DNA of 64,000 nt from Paramacrobiotus metropolitanus (GCF_019649055.1 NW_026570280.1:186001-250000); one strand, 5' to 3'; counted from the first letter of the stretch, positions 11,691 to 23,915 are shown. Notes: generated by a model not told the origin, from the sequence alone. A program made the numbers and translations.

Positions 11691-12473
11691 CACTGCGAGT
11701 CGCTGTGCGCTTGCTGGCCATCGATCGATGTCTATAGATTCGCCAGCTCGTTCCTTCCCGCGCCGCCCGGTAGGGTGGCTTGTTATACAGCGCGAGAATA
11801 ACAAACGCGAATTCTTCCATAACCGTCAGCACGGCTGCAGCCATTTGTCTGACTCACCAGGCTTCCCAGTTTATCACCCGTAAAAATGACAAATAGGCAT
11901 TAGGCAGTCAGATTGATGGGCTCTGTGCTCCTCTTCTTACAAGGATTTTCTTTTCTTCTTACATCTCTCAGGATAACGGAACATAACGAATCGTCCATCT
12001 GCTGCACGCAACGGGATAAAATACATGTTGGCCGTGAACAGTGTTCTCCACACCGTGTACAGTGATGTGTTTGCTGGTTAATTTATGAGATATTTCCGTA
12101 TTAACCGGTAAGAACTTGCTCGTACTTTCTGTTCGACTATAATTTAAGCATGAGGTATACTCCAACTGAAACTGGTGGGAACGCCCCTACTGGAGCTACT
12201 GGAGCAACTGGAGGCCCGAACTGACGAATTGAACCGGTTCATTTCATCAGTTTGACTGGTTTTCTGTTTTTGGTTTTCTAGAAGTTTATGCAACTATACT
12301 GAGTGGTTAAAAGTTATTCTAGTTGGAGTACGAGTCGTATACTACATGCTTTACACTACCGAGATCGGTTGGCGTTCGTACTTTATCAGGTTCGGATTTC
12401 CGGCTGGTATTCGAGTTGAAGCACAATATCGTGAATGCGTATTTCCCGGTTAAAAAGCAATTTACAGATGCAT

Positions 12474-12750
12474 ACCGTAATTATCGAGTTTGAAGCCCCC
12501 ACAAAATACAGGCCCCCCGTAATTAGAGCCCACCCTTAGGGTCGTTTGAAAGTTATAAGCCCCCCCCCCCCGAAATAGAGGCCCATGGGCTTAATTAAAT
12601 ACCGTAAAGCCCATATTAAAAAATGCCAAAAAGCTGGTTTGAAAAATTGAAGCCCCCCCCCCTAAATACAAGCCCATGCCCGTAATTGGAGCCCTCCCCT
12701 TGGGTCATTTGAACTATTTGTAACCCTGGGCTTCTAATTCGATAAATACG
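12474..12750. repeat. short inverted-repeat element rich in AAGCCCCC
   Basis: The ends are near-complementary (CCGTAATTATCGAGTTTGAA on the left; the right end reads TTCTAATTCGATAAATACGG). The interior has C-runs and a central palindrome around GGGCTTAATTAAATACC. It is MITE-like and non-coding. No clear target duplication. Confidence 0.5.
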
Positions 12751-13152
12751 GTATATTGTCGCTAGAAAAGTAAGTTTGAATTTACTGCAAAAGACTTGAA
12801 CAAAACAAAATTACCCGACTTGATTGGCCGTCGTTTTCTTCTGTTGACATATGCGTGTTATTTCTTACATCTGATTTCCACTAACGTGAGATTTCTTTAT
12901 CCCAGAGTACGTAGTGGTATAAATTCTAAGATAGCGCTAATGTCACTAACAAGATATGCGCTGTAAAAATTATTTGGTAGAGCCGAGGTCGTAATGACGA
13001 TACTGAACCAGTTTAATTCTTTACATTGATATTTCTGTTGTTTTCCAGACTGCAGTGTTGTTTGCGCTTGATTACTCCACTAACAACATTTACAGTTTAA
13101 AGAGGCCATTCCATTGAACTTGATTGGAAGTGTGTCATCTTGCATTCAGTGG

Positions 13153-13428
13153 ATGGTAATTAGCACCGCGCTGCTAGCGCTCTCCGATCCGTGCTCGAAA
13201 TCGCAGCGGAACGCGAGGATGGGCGGCTGTGCGAGCGTCCCGCCGGCCGACTGCGAGGCGGTGGCGGTGCAGGGTCAGTTCATCCAGTTGGACGACGTGC
13301 AGGGCTGCGCGGAGTGCCGGCGCTCCGTGCGCCACCTGCAGACGTGCCGGCAAACCGGAACCGGCACCGCCGTCTTCGTCATCGCTGCCGAATACCCGCC
13401 GCCGCAAAATACCCGTGCTGCCAAATAG
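13153..13428 (+). CDS. possible small Cys-rich secreted protein
   Basis: A 91-residue frame from ATG at 13153, beginning MVISTALLALSDPC (weak signal-peptide character), then about eight cysteines, including CASVPPADC and CAECRRSVRHLQTC. The coding stretch is a sharp GC-rich island in AT-rich surroundings, which supports selection on it. I recognise no family. The opposite strand is also open for 85 codons, so the frame choice rests on the Cys pattern and hydrophobic start. A short single-exon gene or a lone exon are both possible. Confidence 0.35.
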   Translation: MVISTALLALSDPCSKSQRNARMGGCASVPPADCEAVAVQGQFIQLDDVQGCAECRRSVRHLQTCRQTGTGTAVFVIAAEYPPPQNTRAAK

Positions 13429-15630
13429 CACTATTCTGGCGTACTTTTACGGCTGCAGTATTTGCTCGTCTCTTGTAGAATGTTGTCGTTCACTGTTGAT
13501 TTCTTATTCTTCGGTTGTGGTTTTTATCCATGGATATTGCGTTCTAATCCACCTAACTGAGCCTGGACGCATTTGATTCTAATTTTGGTAGTTTCGGAGT
13601 TTAGAATTAAATTATCATCGGAAACGCAGTGCCAATTTCTCGTTTCTCGTTCGTACCTTATACCCATTATTAGTTATGCCATATGCACTTATCCTCACGA
13701 CATTAATTTAATAGAAGATGCTGTATTATCATTATCGCAATACTGTAGTTGTACGAATGCCTCTTAACTGTGATGCGAGAAGGCAAAAATAATGCCTTTT
13801 CAGTGTACTGTGGTCGCTATAGAATTATACAATAGATCCTATGTATATCACTGTAAACCGTGGGAAATGGACACAAGTCAAGCGGCAGCGTCAAGCTTCA
13901 ATTTCCGGTGTCTGTGCCCCATACTTGCCGTATCCGGATGGGAAGCACGTATTAGCAGATAGAAAAAGCACCGTTTATTCATGTCGCCGTACCGTCAGTT
14001 GGGCCTACGTGCTCGTGGCAGTCGCGGGGCTGCAGGAGATTGGTATTCTCTGGTGGAGGCCGTGGAGCTAGGAAATCCCGGCTGTTTAGTTTTAGTTTAA
14101 TAGTTTAATAGTTTCATCTCGGTAGCAGGTAACCCATTAACCTGCTGTGTTTTGCATACACAGCATGGGAATATAAACCTGGCCGAACACAACACACGCT
14201 CATTACCAAACTCCGCTACAGAAGGCATATGATACAACACAGCTCAGAATTGCAGCATTATTAAACCCATGCACTGGCACACTAGACAATGGCTAAGCAC
14301 TGACATAAACGTGTATAAAGCACGCAGACTAAACGCTATAGGGTCATAGACAACAAAATCCGTATCGTTCGGCCGTATCCGTAGTCGAATGAGGAATGGA
14401 GCGCGGGTGCTTTATCCTGATGCGACGAGCGAGTTGAACCATGGAGGATCCGTTTAAGCCCAGGCGTCGAAGAAACGTACACGCCACTCAGTACGGTCAG
14501 CGCTGATGCAGACTAACCACGTCGCACACAGCCTTGCCATGCACTCGCAGCCTGAACTCAGAGTGGTCACCCATCCAAATTCAAACCGCGCTCGATGTAG
14601 GCTACTGTATCTTTCAAAATCCGAAGATCCATCCATTTAGCTACACGGAGTGTGGCTAAATGGACAATCGGAGTGTGCATAACAATCGGAGTGGCAGGTA
14701 CAGCTTAGGACAAAATGGTCGCATACCCAACATCTCCACATTCAGTACGAATGCAGCGCAGTGCACTGTACGACTGAGTTCAAAATATCCGTTTGGTACA
14801 AGTGCACTGCACCGCTTGCGTACAGAATGCTGGGTATGGGGCTATGCGACCATTTAGTCCTACATTGTATTATAGCCCGTTTCCTGATGGTTGTATTAGT
14901 ATATCAACTCATATGATCCCCTCTACAGTAAACCACATGGTGGCCATCCGGAAAATAGCTGTTTTGAATACGTCCTTTGGTTGCTTCGGCGATGGTGGTG
15001 ACGCAGTGTTCAGCGTTACTGTTAATTCATGACCTCACTCCGAACGGACGTGGACTATTGTTCAGCTGGCACTGTTATCGAATTTCGGATTAAGATTGGT
15101 CATTCAACAGACATTCTTGCGAGGAACGTTTTTGAGAACTACTTCTCAAAACAAGTCCTTGCTGGAATGATCGCGAAACGGCAGCCAAATGACTTGTCGT
15201 CGCCGAGATACATACATTCTGAAAAGACTTGAACTGGGCTTAAACCTACTCAAAGGTGAATACATTTCCCCTCTGCATCAGCCGCCGTTACATTCCCTGC
15301 TCCAGCTGCCGACCCGGACTGAATTGGATTATTTCGGATAAGTGGCGACTTTTCACAAAAAATTATTTCGTTGGGTGTGTCAGCTGACGCACACATCATA
15401 ACTGTTATCGTTCCGAAAAGATTTGTACATCCTGCAGCTTACGTACATCTGAACCGGCTCTGTAAATTAACGTATCGGGATTCGAGAAGGAAGCGCAATT
15501 AAGACCCATGAGACGCGCAGCGTTCGTGGTGCGTATAGTGTAGTTAATGTAACAGCTACCGTAAACTGTGTAGCAGTAGGATGCTATTTTTAGTTTTGTG
15601 AACAGTTCATCCGCATCCTAAGCGCATCTG
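13429..15630. other. intergenic region
   Basis: No supported gene. Contains a tail resembling a LINE 3' end on the minus strand (about 14085-14160, TTTAATAGTTTAATAG repeats) and a small foldback repeat at 14707-14863. Confidence 0.4.
14707..14863. repeat. small foldback repeat
   Basis: AGGACAAAATGGTCGCATAC at the left end is answered by GCGACCATTTAGTCCT at the right. The loop contains GTGCACTGTAC and GTGCACTGCAC. It is about 157 bp, non-coding, MITE-like. Confidence 0.45.
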
Positions 15631-15638
15631 CAGCCTGC

Positions 15639-17856
15639 ATATAGGGGGAAATCGATAGCATACTATACACCTTCCCTGTACTGCTCCAGTCATCCGTATG
15701 GATTGCCACGTTATGGCAGAACAGGGGTTTTTAAAAGCGCCACATTTATACCTGCACATTGATTGCTGAAAAGTCGCTTTAACAAGCGTATCTTGAAATG
15801 CTTATGGGTGATTACCTTCAAACTGCCCTGTATTCCAGGAAACCTCTTTTTTTTTTACATGAAAATTCACCAAGACCTCAGAGTTAAACATTAGAAAACG
15901 ATTTTTATAAACTTCCGGCGAGTGACGCAGATGTCACCGCCCGGTGTGGCACCGTGATTTGGCTCACATTTTGAAAGTTTTCGTATCTTCCATCCTTTTG
16001 ATTTTCGATTTTCGGGCAAACAAGTGGCTTCTTCTCGCAACTTTGGTTGCAAAATGAAGAATAAATTACGGGAATCAATTTAAGTGTTAAATGTGCCTTT
16101 TCGAAAAAGATTTGTGCACACTCCCACGATTCTGCCCACAACAAAATGCAAATCCTACTGTCACTGCACTGACTGCAGCACTTACAATTAGTTGATTATC
16201 ACTGAAAATGCGAAATCTACAGCATAGGAAGTTTTACCGCGGATCGTCTACATGCCATTCAGAAAGTCCTGGACGTATTTCCTGGAATGGTAGTCGCGAA
16301 GGAGGAGGATTTGGTGTTGCTGGGCGCGCCTTTGACCTCAGCAGCATGCGAAGTGTTCTTGAGCAACAAAACCGAACAGCTGGATCACTTCTTGCGTCGA
16401 CTGAAAAACGTTCCAGCTCATTTTGGCCTGTACCTACTCAAGAACTGCCTGTTCATACCAAAATTGTTGTATGGACTTCGCACCGCGAGATGTTATGAGC
16501 ACATGCCGTTAATGGAAGCAATGGATGACACTATACGCACTGGATTGTCATCCCTTTTAAACGTCCGGGTAAGTGATATGCAGTGGAGCCAGATGACGCT
16601 TCCAGTAAGAGACGGTGGATTAGGAATTCGCACCACTAAATCGCTAGTTTTTCCTGCCTTCCTGGCATCGGCGTATTCAGTGGTCGGCTTGGTTTCCTCG
16701 GTCTATCCGTCAACGAACGAAGCGCATTTAGCACCCGTTGTGCAACAGTGGACGATGCTGACAAGAAGTGAGCCTCCGACGGACGGCGCTAGAAAGTTTC
16801 AGGCCGCATGGGACCGTCCGGCGATCGATTACGTGGTGTCAACACTGCGATTAGCCGCCACTAACGAAACGGCAAAAGCAGTGTTACTTGCCGCCTTGAA
16901 CCGGGACTCTGGTGCGTGGCTTAACGCTCTCCCTGCACCTAGTCTCCACACATTCTTGCGTGACGATGAAGTGAGAATCGGCGTCGCACTACGATTCGGC
17001 CTTCCTGTGGTTGAGGAGCACATGTGTGTGAATTGCGCTAGCCACGTGGAAGCAAACGGCCACCACGGTCTATCATGTGGAAGCAGCAAAGGACGATGGT
17101 CCCGGCATCTTGAACTGAATAACGAAACTAAACGCAGCTGGGAAACCGCGGGTTTTCCTTGTCAGATGGAGCCATCGGGATTGTCAGACAAGACCAATCA
17201 GCGCCCAGACGGCATGACGCTGATACCCGTGCGTGATGGAAAAGCGGTAGTATGGGACGCTACCTGCTGGGACACCGTGGCTATGTCGCACGTGAAAGCC
17301 AGCTCGAAGAAGTCAGGCAGCGTTGCACAGCTAGCAGAAGACTTTAAGCGGCGGAAGTACGGATTTGTAGAGGATATGGGATATATGTTCTACCCCCTCG
17401 CAATTGAAACGTTTGGAACTTTCGGGCCAGCCTTTGCTGAGATGATACGTTTCGTCGGTAGGAAAATCCGCGATCTAACCGGCGAATCTCGATCCACAGC
17501 GTTCCTTAGACAACGTTTCAGCCTCGCTGTTATAAGAGGAAATGCAGCTGCTGTCTTGGGTACATTAAACGGGCGACCGAAAGCTGGAAGTGACAGTAAT
17601 GATTTTGGTTGTTTTTTCAATGTGTGAATTTGGAAATTTTTAATTAGTCTCTACCAGCGCAAGCTTGTTGTTATCTTAATTGGCTATTGCCCGAATAAAG
17701 TCTCACTGCCTTACACGGTACATGTACCTGCATCAATGTGCAGGTATAAATGCAGCGCTTTTAAAAACCCCTGTTCTGCCATAACGTGGCAATCCATACG
17801 GATGACTGGAGCAGTACAGGGAAGGTGTATAGTATGCTATCGATTTCCCCCTATAT
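15639..17856. mobile_element. 2.2-kb unit with 126-bp terminal inverted repeats enclosing a retroelement fragment
   Basis: The arms 15639-15764 and 17731-17856 are almost perfectly complementary, starting ATATAGGGGGAAATCG on each outer end. An 8-bp direct repeat CAGCCTGC flanks the unit (15631-15638; 17861-17868, offset by AATA on the right). Inside lies only the truncated REL retroelement (16240-17627). Either a DNA transposon captured the fragment, or the fragment landed in an older TIR element. No transposase is visible. Confidence 0.65.
16240..17627 (+). pseudogene. 5'-truncated REL-type retroelement ORF (C-terminal part)
   Basis: About 460 residues, open to the stop at 17627, correspond to the region after the reverse transcriptase palm in the longer copy at 57-62 kb. 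A zinc-knuckle-like C-x2-C-x9-H-x3-C (ending HGLSC) is followed by RPDGMTLIP and a spaced acidic residue (VWDAT), a restriction-like-endonuclease PD..D pattern, and the conserved end FLRQRFSLAVIRGNA. The catalytic RT motifs are missing, so it cannot retrotranspose alone. It is still open over its full length, suggesting recent arrival or constraint. Confidence 0.75.
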
Positions 17857-17869
17857 AATACAGCCTGCT

Positions 17870-20370
17870 GCTGGTCACTGCAGCAGTGAAATATGCTTAT
17901 GAATTATATCCAACACACACGCGCGTTTAGAGTATGTACAGTACTCTGTATTCTGCAGTCGCACAGTAATTTTAACTTGCAGCAGCTTCCAGCGTCATCA
18001 GAATCGGATAATATTCTTTACTGTACAGTGTACAGTACATCATAAAATTTTTTAAGGCGCCGTATCATCGCATCACCATCTAGTCAGCTTTTTAGACGGA
18101 AACCACTCTAGCTAAAATGACTGGCGCTTTACGCACGCAGTGAGAACAACGAAAAGTGTCGGTAAGTAATACTGTTGTCAGCCACTAAAATGTCACCAGC
18201 AAGTTGTCGGTCAGCAAGATAGCGGTCAGCAAATTGCCCATGTGCCACCAGTGACCAGTTACGGAAATAATAAAATAATAAAATTGCCAGATTGTAGCCT
18301 TTGGGCGTATTTGCAATACTAGACGGCAGGAATAATTTAAACTTCGATTTGTAACCGTCAAATATAGCAAAGGCGAAAAATTAAGTGTTTACTCCATAAT
18401 TCACAATTTTACAGTAGTCTAAGCAGGGCGCAATCCGAGGGAAACCGAGAAACGGCTGAAAAAGGCACCGATGGGGGAATCGAACCCCAGCTACGTCGTT
18501 AGATCCGCGTAGGCAGTACCACTACACCACGGCGCAATAAGTTGAAATCCTTTGAAAGACTTTATCGCTGTACGTGAGCCGCTTCTCCGCTCACAGTAGT
18601 AATATTATTTAAAATAGGGAAACTGCAAGGTTGTTCAACCACTGGATAGCGCGCCCTTGCATTTCAACAGCTTGGCAGTGCTTCTATCAGGTTTCTATCA
18701 AGATTACCGAAAAACTTGTACTGTATGTCTGCTGTATTTTGCTACTTTCACAAACTATTAAAGCATCAAGCAGTACATTTTTCAAGAGTGTATTTTTACA
18801 TTTTTTTTTTCAAGAGTGTATTTTTTTTTTATTTTTTCAAGAGTGTTTTTTTTGTATTTTTACAGGCCTGTAAATTTGCATTTACTACTATTACGGCTGC
18901 TAATAATTTAAAAATCACACAGGGAAGGATGGTGAGCAAACAACCATAACATAACAAAAGGCACTATCAACAAGGGCCATGGAGTAAAATCAGTAAACCA
19001 CAAAATAAAACGAAAACAAGGGCTACTGCTGATCCTGCAAAATATAATAAGCAAACAAAGAAAAACAAAAATGAGATATCAATATCCACCAAATCAGATA
19101 TCCAAACAATGCTTTGAGAAGGGCTCCCGTAAACAGTGACCAAACTGCATTGTGGATTTCATACACAGTAGCCGTGTAATCCGCCGGCAAACCAAGCCAA
19201 CCAAAGACTCTATTATACGTCCAGTCGCCTTTAACCGGGAAAAAAGATTCCATATCTGTAAATTCCATATCTGTATGATTCCATATCTGTATGCCTGTAA
19301 ATTTTTCAAGAATGTATTTTTACAGCAAATAAGGAAAATAAACAGAAATTCAAGGAAAGCTGAAATTCGTGCTTTTCTGTTGCCACTCCTGTAAATTAAA
19401 CCACAAAAATAGTCTATACTACTACAACTAGCGCAAATGAATTGCAATATCATGATATTAGTGCTATATAGACATTTAAGTTTTGTTTGACCACACACCC
19501 TGTTTGTTTTGTTTGACTTTTGTACAAAATTTTCTGTACGTGATACGGCAATTATTCCAACTTTTTGTAAAAGACGTGTTACGTGAGGCCTTATGGGCGC
19601 CCACGTACCTTCGGCGGCGAAACAGCGGCGAACCCGGATGAGGCTTTAATGCCGAAATCTAACACGCGCACCGTGGCGCAGCAAACACCAGACTAATGAG
19701 ATCGGATCCTACTGCCAGCGCAGCTGTGCTGTAGATCCGTCAAAACACCACAGAAATGTGCGGGGTGGAAATCCCCAGAAACAGCGAAACACAACAGCGA
19801 ATGGCCAATCATGGAGGCGGAGCTATCGGCCTCACAGACGCTTTACGAACAACGCGACGTGGTACTTTATCGCTTTACTATTGTCCATTGCGTGCTCCAG
19901 CATGCAGTGGACAATATGGAGGACGACATCGTCACTCGTAATGTGCTGCAGTCTAAAATTTAATTCCTTCTCAGCGCGGATTGTTGCAGCACCGTGCTGA
20001 CCTTCTTCAGCGTACTAAAAAATGGCGCCGTAGTATAAAACTACCTTCACCGTGTGCGCATCTGCATCACGCCGGTTTTCTTGGTCTTCTTCAACCTTTT
20101 GTTGATAGTATAAAATTGGCACGATCCAAAAGGCTGGACTAACGATACTGATGGCAAAACAATACGTTGTTGTTGTACTTGTAGCCAGCTGGCATGTGGG
20201 TTTTATGGTAGTTCTTCCGGTGGTTAAACATGGTTTCCACGCCAGCAAACTGTATACCATGTGTATAACTACCATCCTATGTATGTCATTTTGGATGAGA
20301 TCCATTAAGTATTTCCTTGGTCTGAGTTTTTAACTGTGGGGAATTAATTTTTCTATAAAATAATAAAGGT
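17870..20370. other. repeat-rich intergenic region
   Basis: No supported gene. Includes a GGTCAGCAA-type minisatellite patch (18178-18235), a tRNA-like sequence (18464-18535), T-rich iterations of TTTTTCAAGAGTGTATTTTT (18776-18860, single copy near 19303), and short CCATATCTGTA repeats (19245-19290). Confidence 0.45.
18464..18535 (-). tRNA. tRNA-like sequence (degenerate tRNA or SINE head)
   Basis: 72 nt on the minus strand with A-box-like TGGTGTAGTGG and B-box GGTTCGATTCC. The acceptor ends pair imperfectly (GCGCCG with CGGTGC). As at 354-423, the middle arm has CTACG/CGTAG around an oversized loop that contains GGATCTAAC (GGATCTCAC in the other). No credible anticodon loop of 7 nt, hence low confidence as a functional tRNA. 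Confidence 0.35.
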
Positions 20371-20375
20371 CACTT

Positions 20376-21810
20376 CTATGCGCCAGGAAATTTCCTGGCG
20401 CATAGTCAATTTGCTATGCGCCAGGAAAATTCGTGGCGCATAGTCGTTTTGCTATGCGCCCGGAAATTCGCCGCCAAAATTAAATTTTATCGCTTTAAAT
20501 TATTAATAACATAATACTGTCACTTGGTGAAAGTGCTTTTTATATAGCCTGCAGCATAACAACACGTGAGATTCATTACAAAAAGCACAAACTACGCTTT
20601 CCAAGAACTCAATATTTAGGAAAAACTAAGAACTGGAGTACCAGCAATACTTGTGATGGGCATTAGATGGGCTAGACCTAAGGAAGCATTTGCGACTGCT
20701 CGAGCAGAACATGGCAAATAGAGCTGAGAGCGTTTTGCCATGATAAAAGCGGTAATGAGAGGATGAAGCCGGCGAACACCAAAGAAAATGCACATGTGGG
20801 TATGCATTGTGTTGTTATGGCCGCGTTGAAAAGTAAAACACCACTGTACTGTTTTGCCGAATTTACAAATCAGCAAAAAAGCAGGGCATGCACGATTTTC
20901 CGACAGTCGAACGGAATAAGAAGCAACGGTCTCACCGGCATGTTAGCAGGCCCGCGTTGGAGGGGGGCGGTGGGGGCGGCCGCCCCCCTTTTTCGATTTT
21001 TGGCCGCCGTGGAGGCGGCGATTTTTCGGTTTTTGACCGCCGGGGGGCGAATTTAAAGTATGGCGCCCCCCTTCCGCACCCCTCCGCCCCGACCAGTTTC
21101 TGGCCGCCACCCCGGCGGATTTTAGCCAAAACGCCGCCCCCCCCTACCAAAAAACCCCAGCACGGGCCTGCATGTTGGTACTGGAATGGGTTAATCCCAA
21201 AAATCGCGAGTACTATGCACACTTAAACGGAAACCGATGGACTTGTATTAAGCTGTAAACCTGGATACATACATTATTACTTTGCACTCAAGGAAACGAA
21301 ATGCACACTGAGTGTCCTTCCGTCCCGCAACAAAAGATCGGTTAGAGTAATTGTGGGGTATATGCACCAGCGTTTTGCGTTAAACATGCCCTTTCAAAAA
21401 ATGCGAACATCAAAAGCGCGAATTATGCCAAACAGTCTACATTTCGAAACTGGCTAAACGAAATTATTGAAAACGGAAACCAGTTTCAAAAAATTCGGGG
21501 TGTCCTGGATAAAGTCCGTCTTGATGTAAAGAACGGTGTGCCGTATAAACAACTGGAATTACAGCCTTTCTGATCTAACCATCAAGTTGATAAAATTTCT
21601 TACCAGCACTGTTGATCACTACTTAGTATGTACTGTGTTAAAGTGACAGTTGATGAAGGCTCGGGCTGTAATCGTAATCGGACGTGTGGGTTATGATTAG
21701 ACTTCGTAAAGGGATATTAACAACTTAAAAACATTTACATTTTAATTTTGCGAGAAATTTCCTGGCGCATAGCAAATTGACTATGCGCCAGGAATTTTCC
21801 TGGCGCATAG
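20376..21810. mobile_element. 1.4-kb DNA transposon with palindromic termini, 5-bp TSD
   Basis: Both ends consist of iterated palindromes built on CTATGCGCCAGGAAA and its complement. The left end carries two to three units and the right end two, in mirror order. A 5-bp direct repeat CACTT flanks it exactly (20371-20375; 21811-21815). The core is non-coding and hosts a nested hAT-like MITE (20947-21170). Non-autonomous, superfamily unknown. Confidence 0.75.
20947..21170. mobile_element. hAT-like MITE nested in the 20.4-21.8 kb transposon
   Basis: 224 bp, GC-rich with G- and C-runs. It begins CAGGCCCGCGTTGG and ends CCAGCACGGGCCTG, which are near-perfect terminal inverted repeats in the CAGG style of hAT elements. 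An 8-bp target duplication (CATGTTAG at 20939-20946, CATGTTGG at 21171-21178) has one mismatch. Open frames inside are compositional artefacts. Confidence 0.75.
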
Positions 21811-21815
21811 CACTT

Positions 21816-22660
21816 TCGAATAATAAAACAAAAAGAAAAAAATTAATTTAATTTCTTTCAGATAATTTTTACGAACAAACCGATGATAAAACAATGATTA
21901 TTAAACCAGTTAATGACTCTGAAGCTATGACAAAAACAATCTAATTATTAAACAAACCTGTATAAAGTATAAACGAACACTAAACAGTAAAACTCTAAGT
22001 CTTAAGTGTTTTAGAACATTGTCCTGCAGGGCAATGAAAAAGTTATCTGACGAAAACTCTTAAAACCTAAAGAAGCAGAAACTAATCTTCAACACAGTAA
22101 ATAAGTTTCTACGATTACCTTATAAGCTTCCCCAGTACTGATATTTTACGTTCATTAACTATCTTTGACGACACCGCTCACTTATCTAGTAGTAGTTACT
22201 AAAAAATGCTTTTGTATATCATGAAATGCAGTATACATAAGCTGGAAAATATATTTTAACCTCTTGTATTCCCGTAAAACTGCGACTTGCACATTCCGCA
22301 ACTATGTAAAATGAAAAAAACGATAAGCAAAAATTCATATTATTTCTGGTGCCAAACAAGTCATCTTTTACTGTTGTTCTAATGGTAAGAAAAGTCCAAC
22401 ACATTATTTCTCGTAGACGATAGGCATAACGTAGAAGGTCGATCTGTGATTGTGCGGGTTGCTGCCGAAACGTGCACAGCACAACCTGGACTGGTATCTA
22501 TTTATTATTTATTTAATAATGATGAGTATAGTGTTAACAATTTAATCGCTACCATTTAGAAGAATACATAACTGTAATGTTTTATACATGTCACAACTCG
22601 CACATCTCGCATTCTGCCCAATCCCATGGATTCGGTTATTTATCTGTATCGCCACAAGAG
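21816..22660. other. intergenic region, distal part duplicated near 63 kb
   Basis: No gene. From about 22470 the sequence is nearly identical to 62940-63130, the 3' flank of another Ig-family gene, so this flank was copied with its gene. Confidence 0.5.
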
Positions 22661-22669
22661 AAGCCTGAT

Positions 22670-23177
22670 TCACCGTTCCACATCCAAGTAGGTCGATTGC
22701 ACAATCCATTCCTGGAGGTGTCGATGCGGCCGGAACCAGCACTCCACCGGGCCAGTATCCCCCAGCCGGGCATCGGGAAAATTTAAGTGGAAAGCGAAGG
22801 ACGCGCCCGGAACGTTGTCGATAGGGTTCGGGTCGGAGGCGGTCCTCGCCCACCGTGGCGGCAGATCCGACGCTTCGTCCATGACACTCAGCACTCGGCC
22901 GTTGTGGCGCCACATGTAATGCTCGCGTAGATTTTCCACGACCTCCGGCGCTAGTGGCAGCCGCACCCGGCAGCTGAGACTGAAGTTTGCTCGGTGCGCC
23001 ACCTGTATCGGCCTTAGAGTGGTCGCAAAGATCTCGCGGGCCCGGGTGACGAGAGGAATGAGCGTGTAGTGAACCAGCAAGGTCCTTCTGGACGGCTTCT
23101 GCAGGCTTCTGCAGGAAATTGCAGAGCGACCATGTCGTCGTCCCTATTGTGTAGCCCGCGCTCTATTATGTCCTCCA
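22670..23177 (-). pseudogene. Ig-domain family pseudogene (lacks first Ig domain)
   Basis: The exon begins after a TTTTGTAG acceptor at 23177 and ends at the stop at 22670. The second Ig-like domain is intact: SLSCRVRLPLAPEV, GPVECWFRPHRHL, ending in the family signature EWIVQSTYLDV. Compared with the copy at 63 kb, an internal deletion joins the short N-terminal segment (near LQFP) directly to the end of Ig domain 1, and the two sides are in different frames. A truncated protein starting downstream is conceivable, but I call it a pseudogene. Confidence 0.7.
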
Positions 23178-23807
23178 CTACAAAAAAACAGTATCGGCTG
23201 TATCACTAGGATCGAACAATTAGTGTTAACAGTAATGTTAAGGTCTAAGTAATCGAACTATACGAGTATACCTGAAGAAAATTGGCTTGTGGAATTTAAT
23301 ATTTTTAGTGTTTCACTAGAAAGAAAATCACTCGTTCACTTATCACAGTGTTTCACTTGAACGACCATACGAGTATCATAGAGAGTCGTTCGACTTGTTT
23401 CTTGTTTCAACGTTTAGGCTTGAAATAATGCGTGGTAATGCCATGAGTGTTGTGTCCACAGTATCATCTCGTGTTAATTGGGACAAATTTTACATTTGAA
23501 TGTTCTCATTAAGCGAAGTTCAGCAATGTCCTAGTACATAATGCAATTAATAAATGCTACTTATAAGTACATCTGAATGTTATCACCAACCGTACTTTCG
23601 CGCGAAAACGCGAAGATAAGACGCAAGCAATTTCTTGCAAAAGGTATCAAGAAATAATATTAGAAAACTACAGTAGTAGAAGTTGTTTGGGGACGAGTAC
23701 CTTACATAATTATGGCGTTAAACTTGTAACTTCTTTGGTATGAATCGCTTTTACAATCGTTGGTGTTTCATCGGTTTGTTTTTTTTTCCGTAAAAAAATG
23801 TGCGCGC

Positions 23808-23915
23808 AAAAACTTCCACCGGCGTTTCGATCACAAGAATTTACGCTGGCGTTTTAACCACTAGAAAACTTCGCAGGCATTTTGACCACACAAAATTTCC
23901 GCCGGCGTTTTAACA
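23808..23915. repeat. minisatellite, about 33-bp period
   Basis: Roughly three and a half degenerate copies of AAAACTTCCGCCGGCGTTTT plus a CCACA-type linker. Non-coding. Confidence 0.6.

Larger units (their letters stand above)
10234..13110. other. repeat-bearing intergenic region
   Basis: Holds a weak minus-strand ORF (10888-11253), a copy of the 5420-5600 segment (11525-11690) and a short inverted-repeat element (12474-12750). I see no other coding signal. Confidence 0.45.

Noticed and set aside
20888-21226. Overlapping Pro/Gly/Arg-rich frames on both strands
   Set aside because: They arise from the G- and C-runs of the hAT-like MITE.
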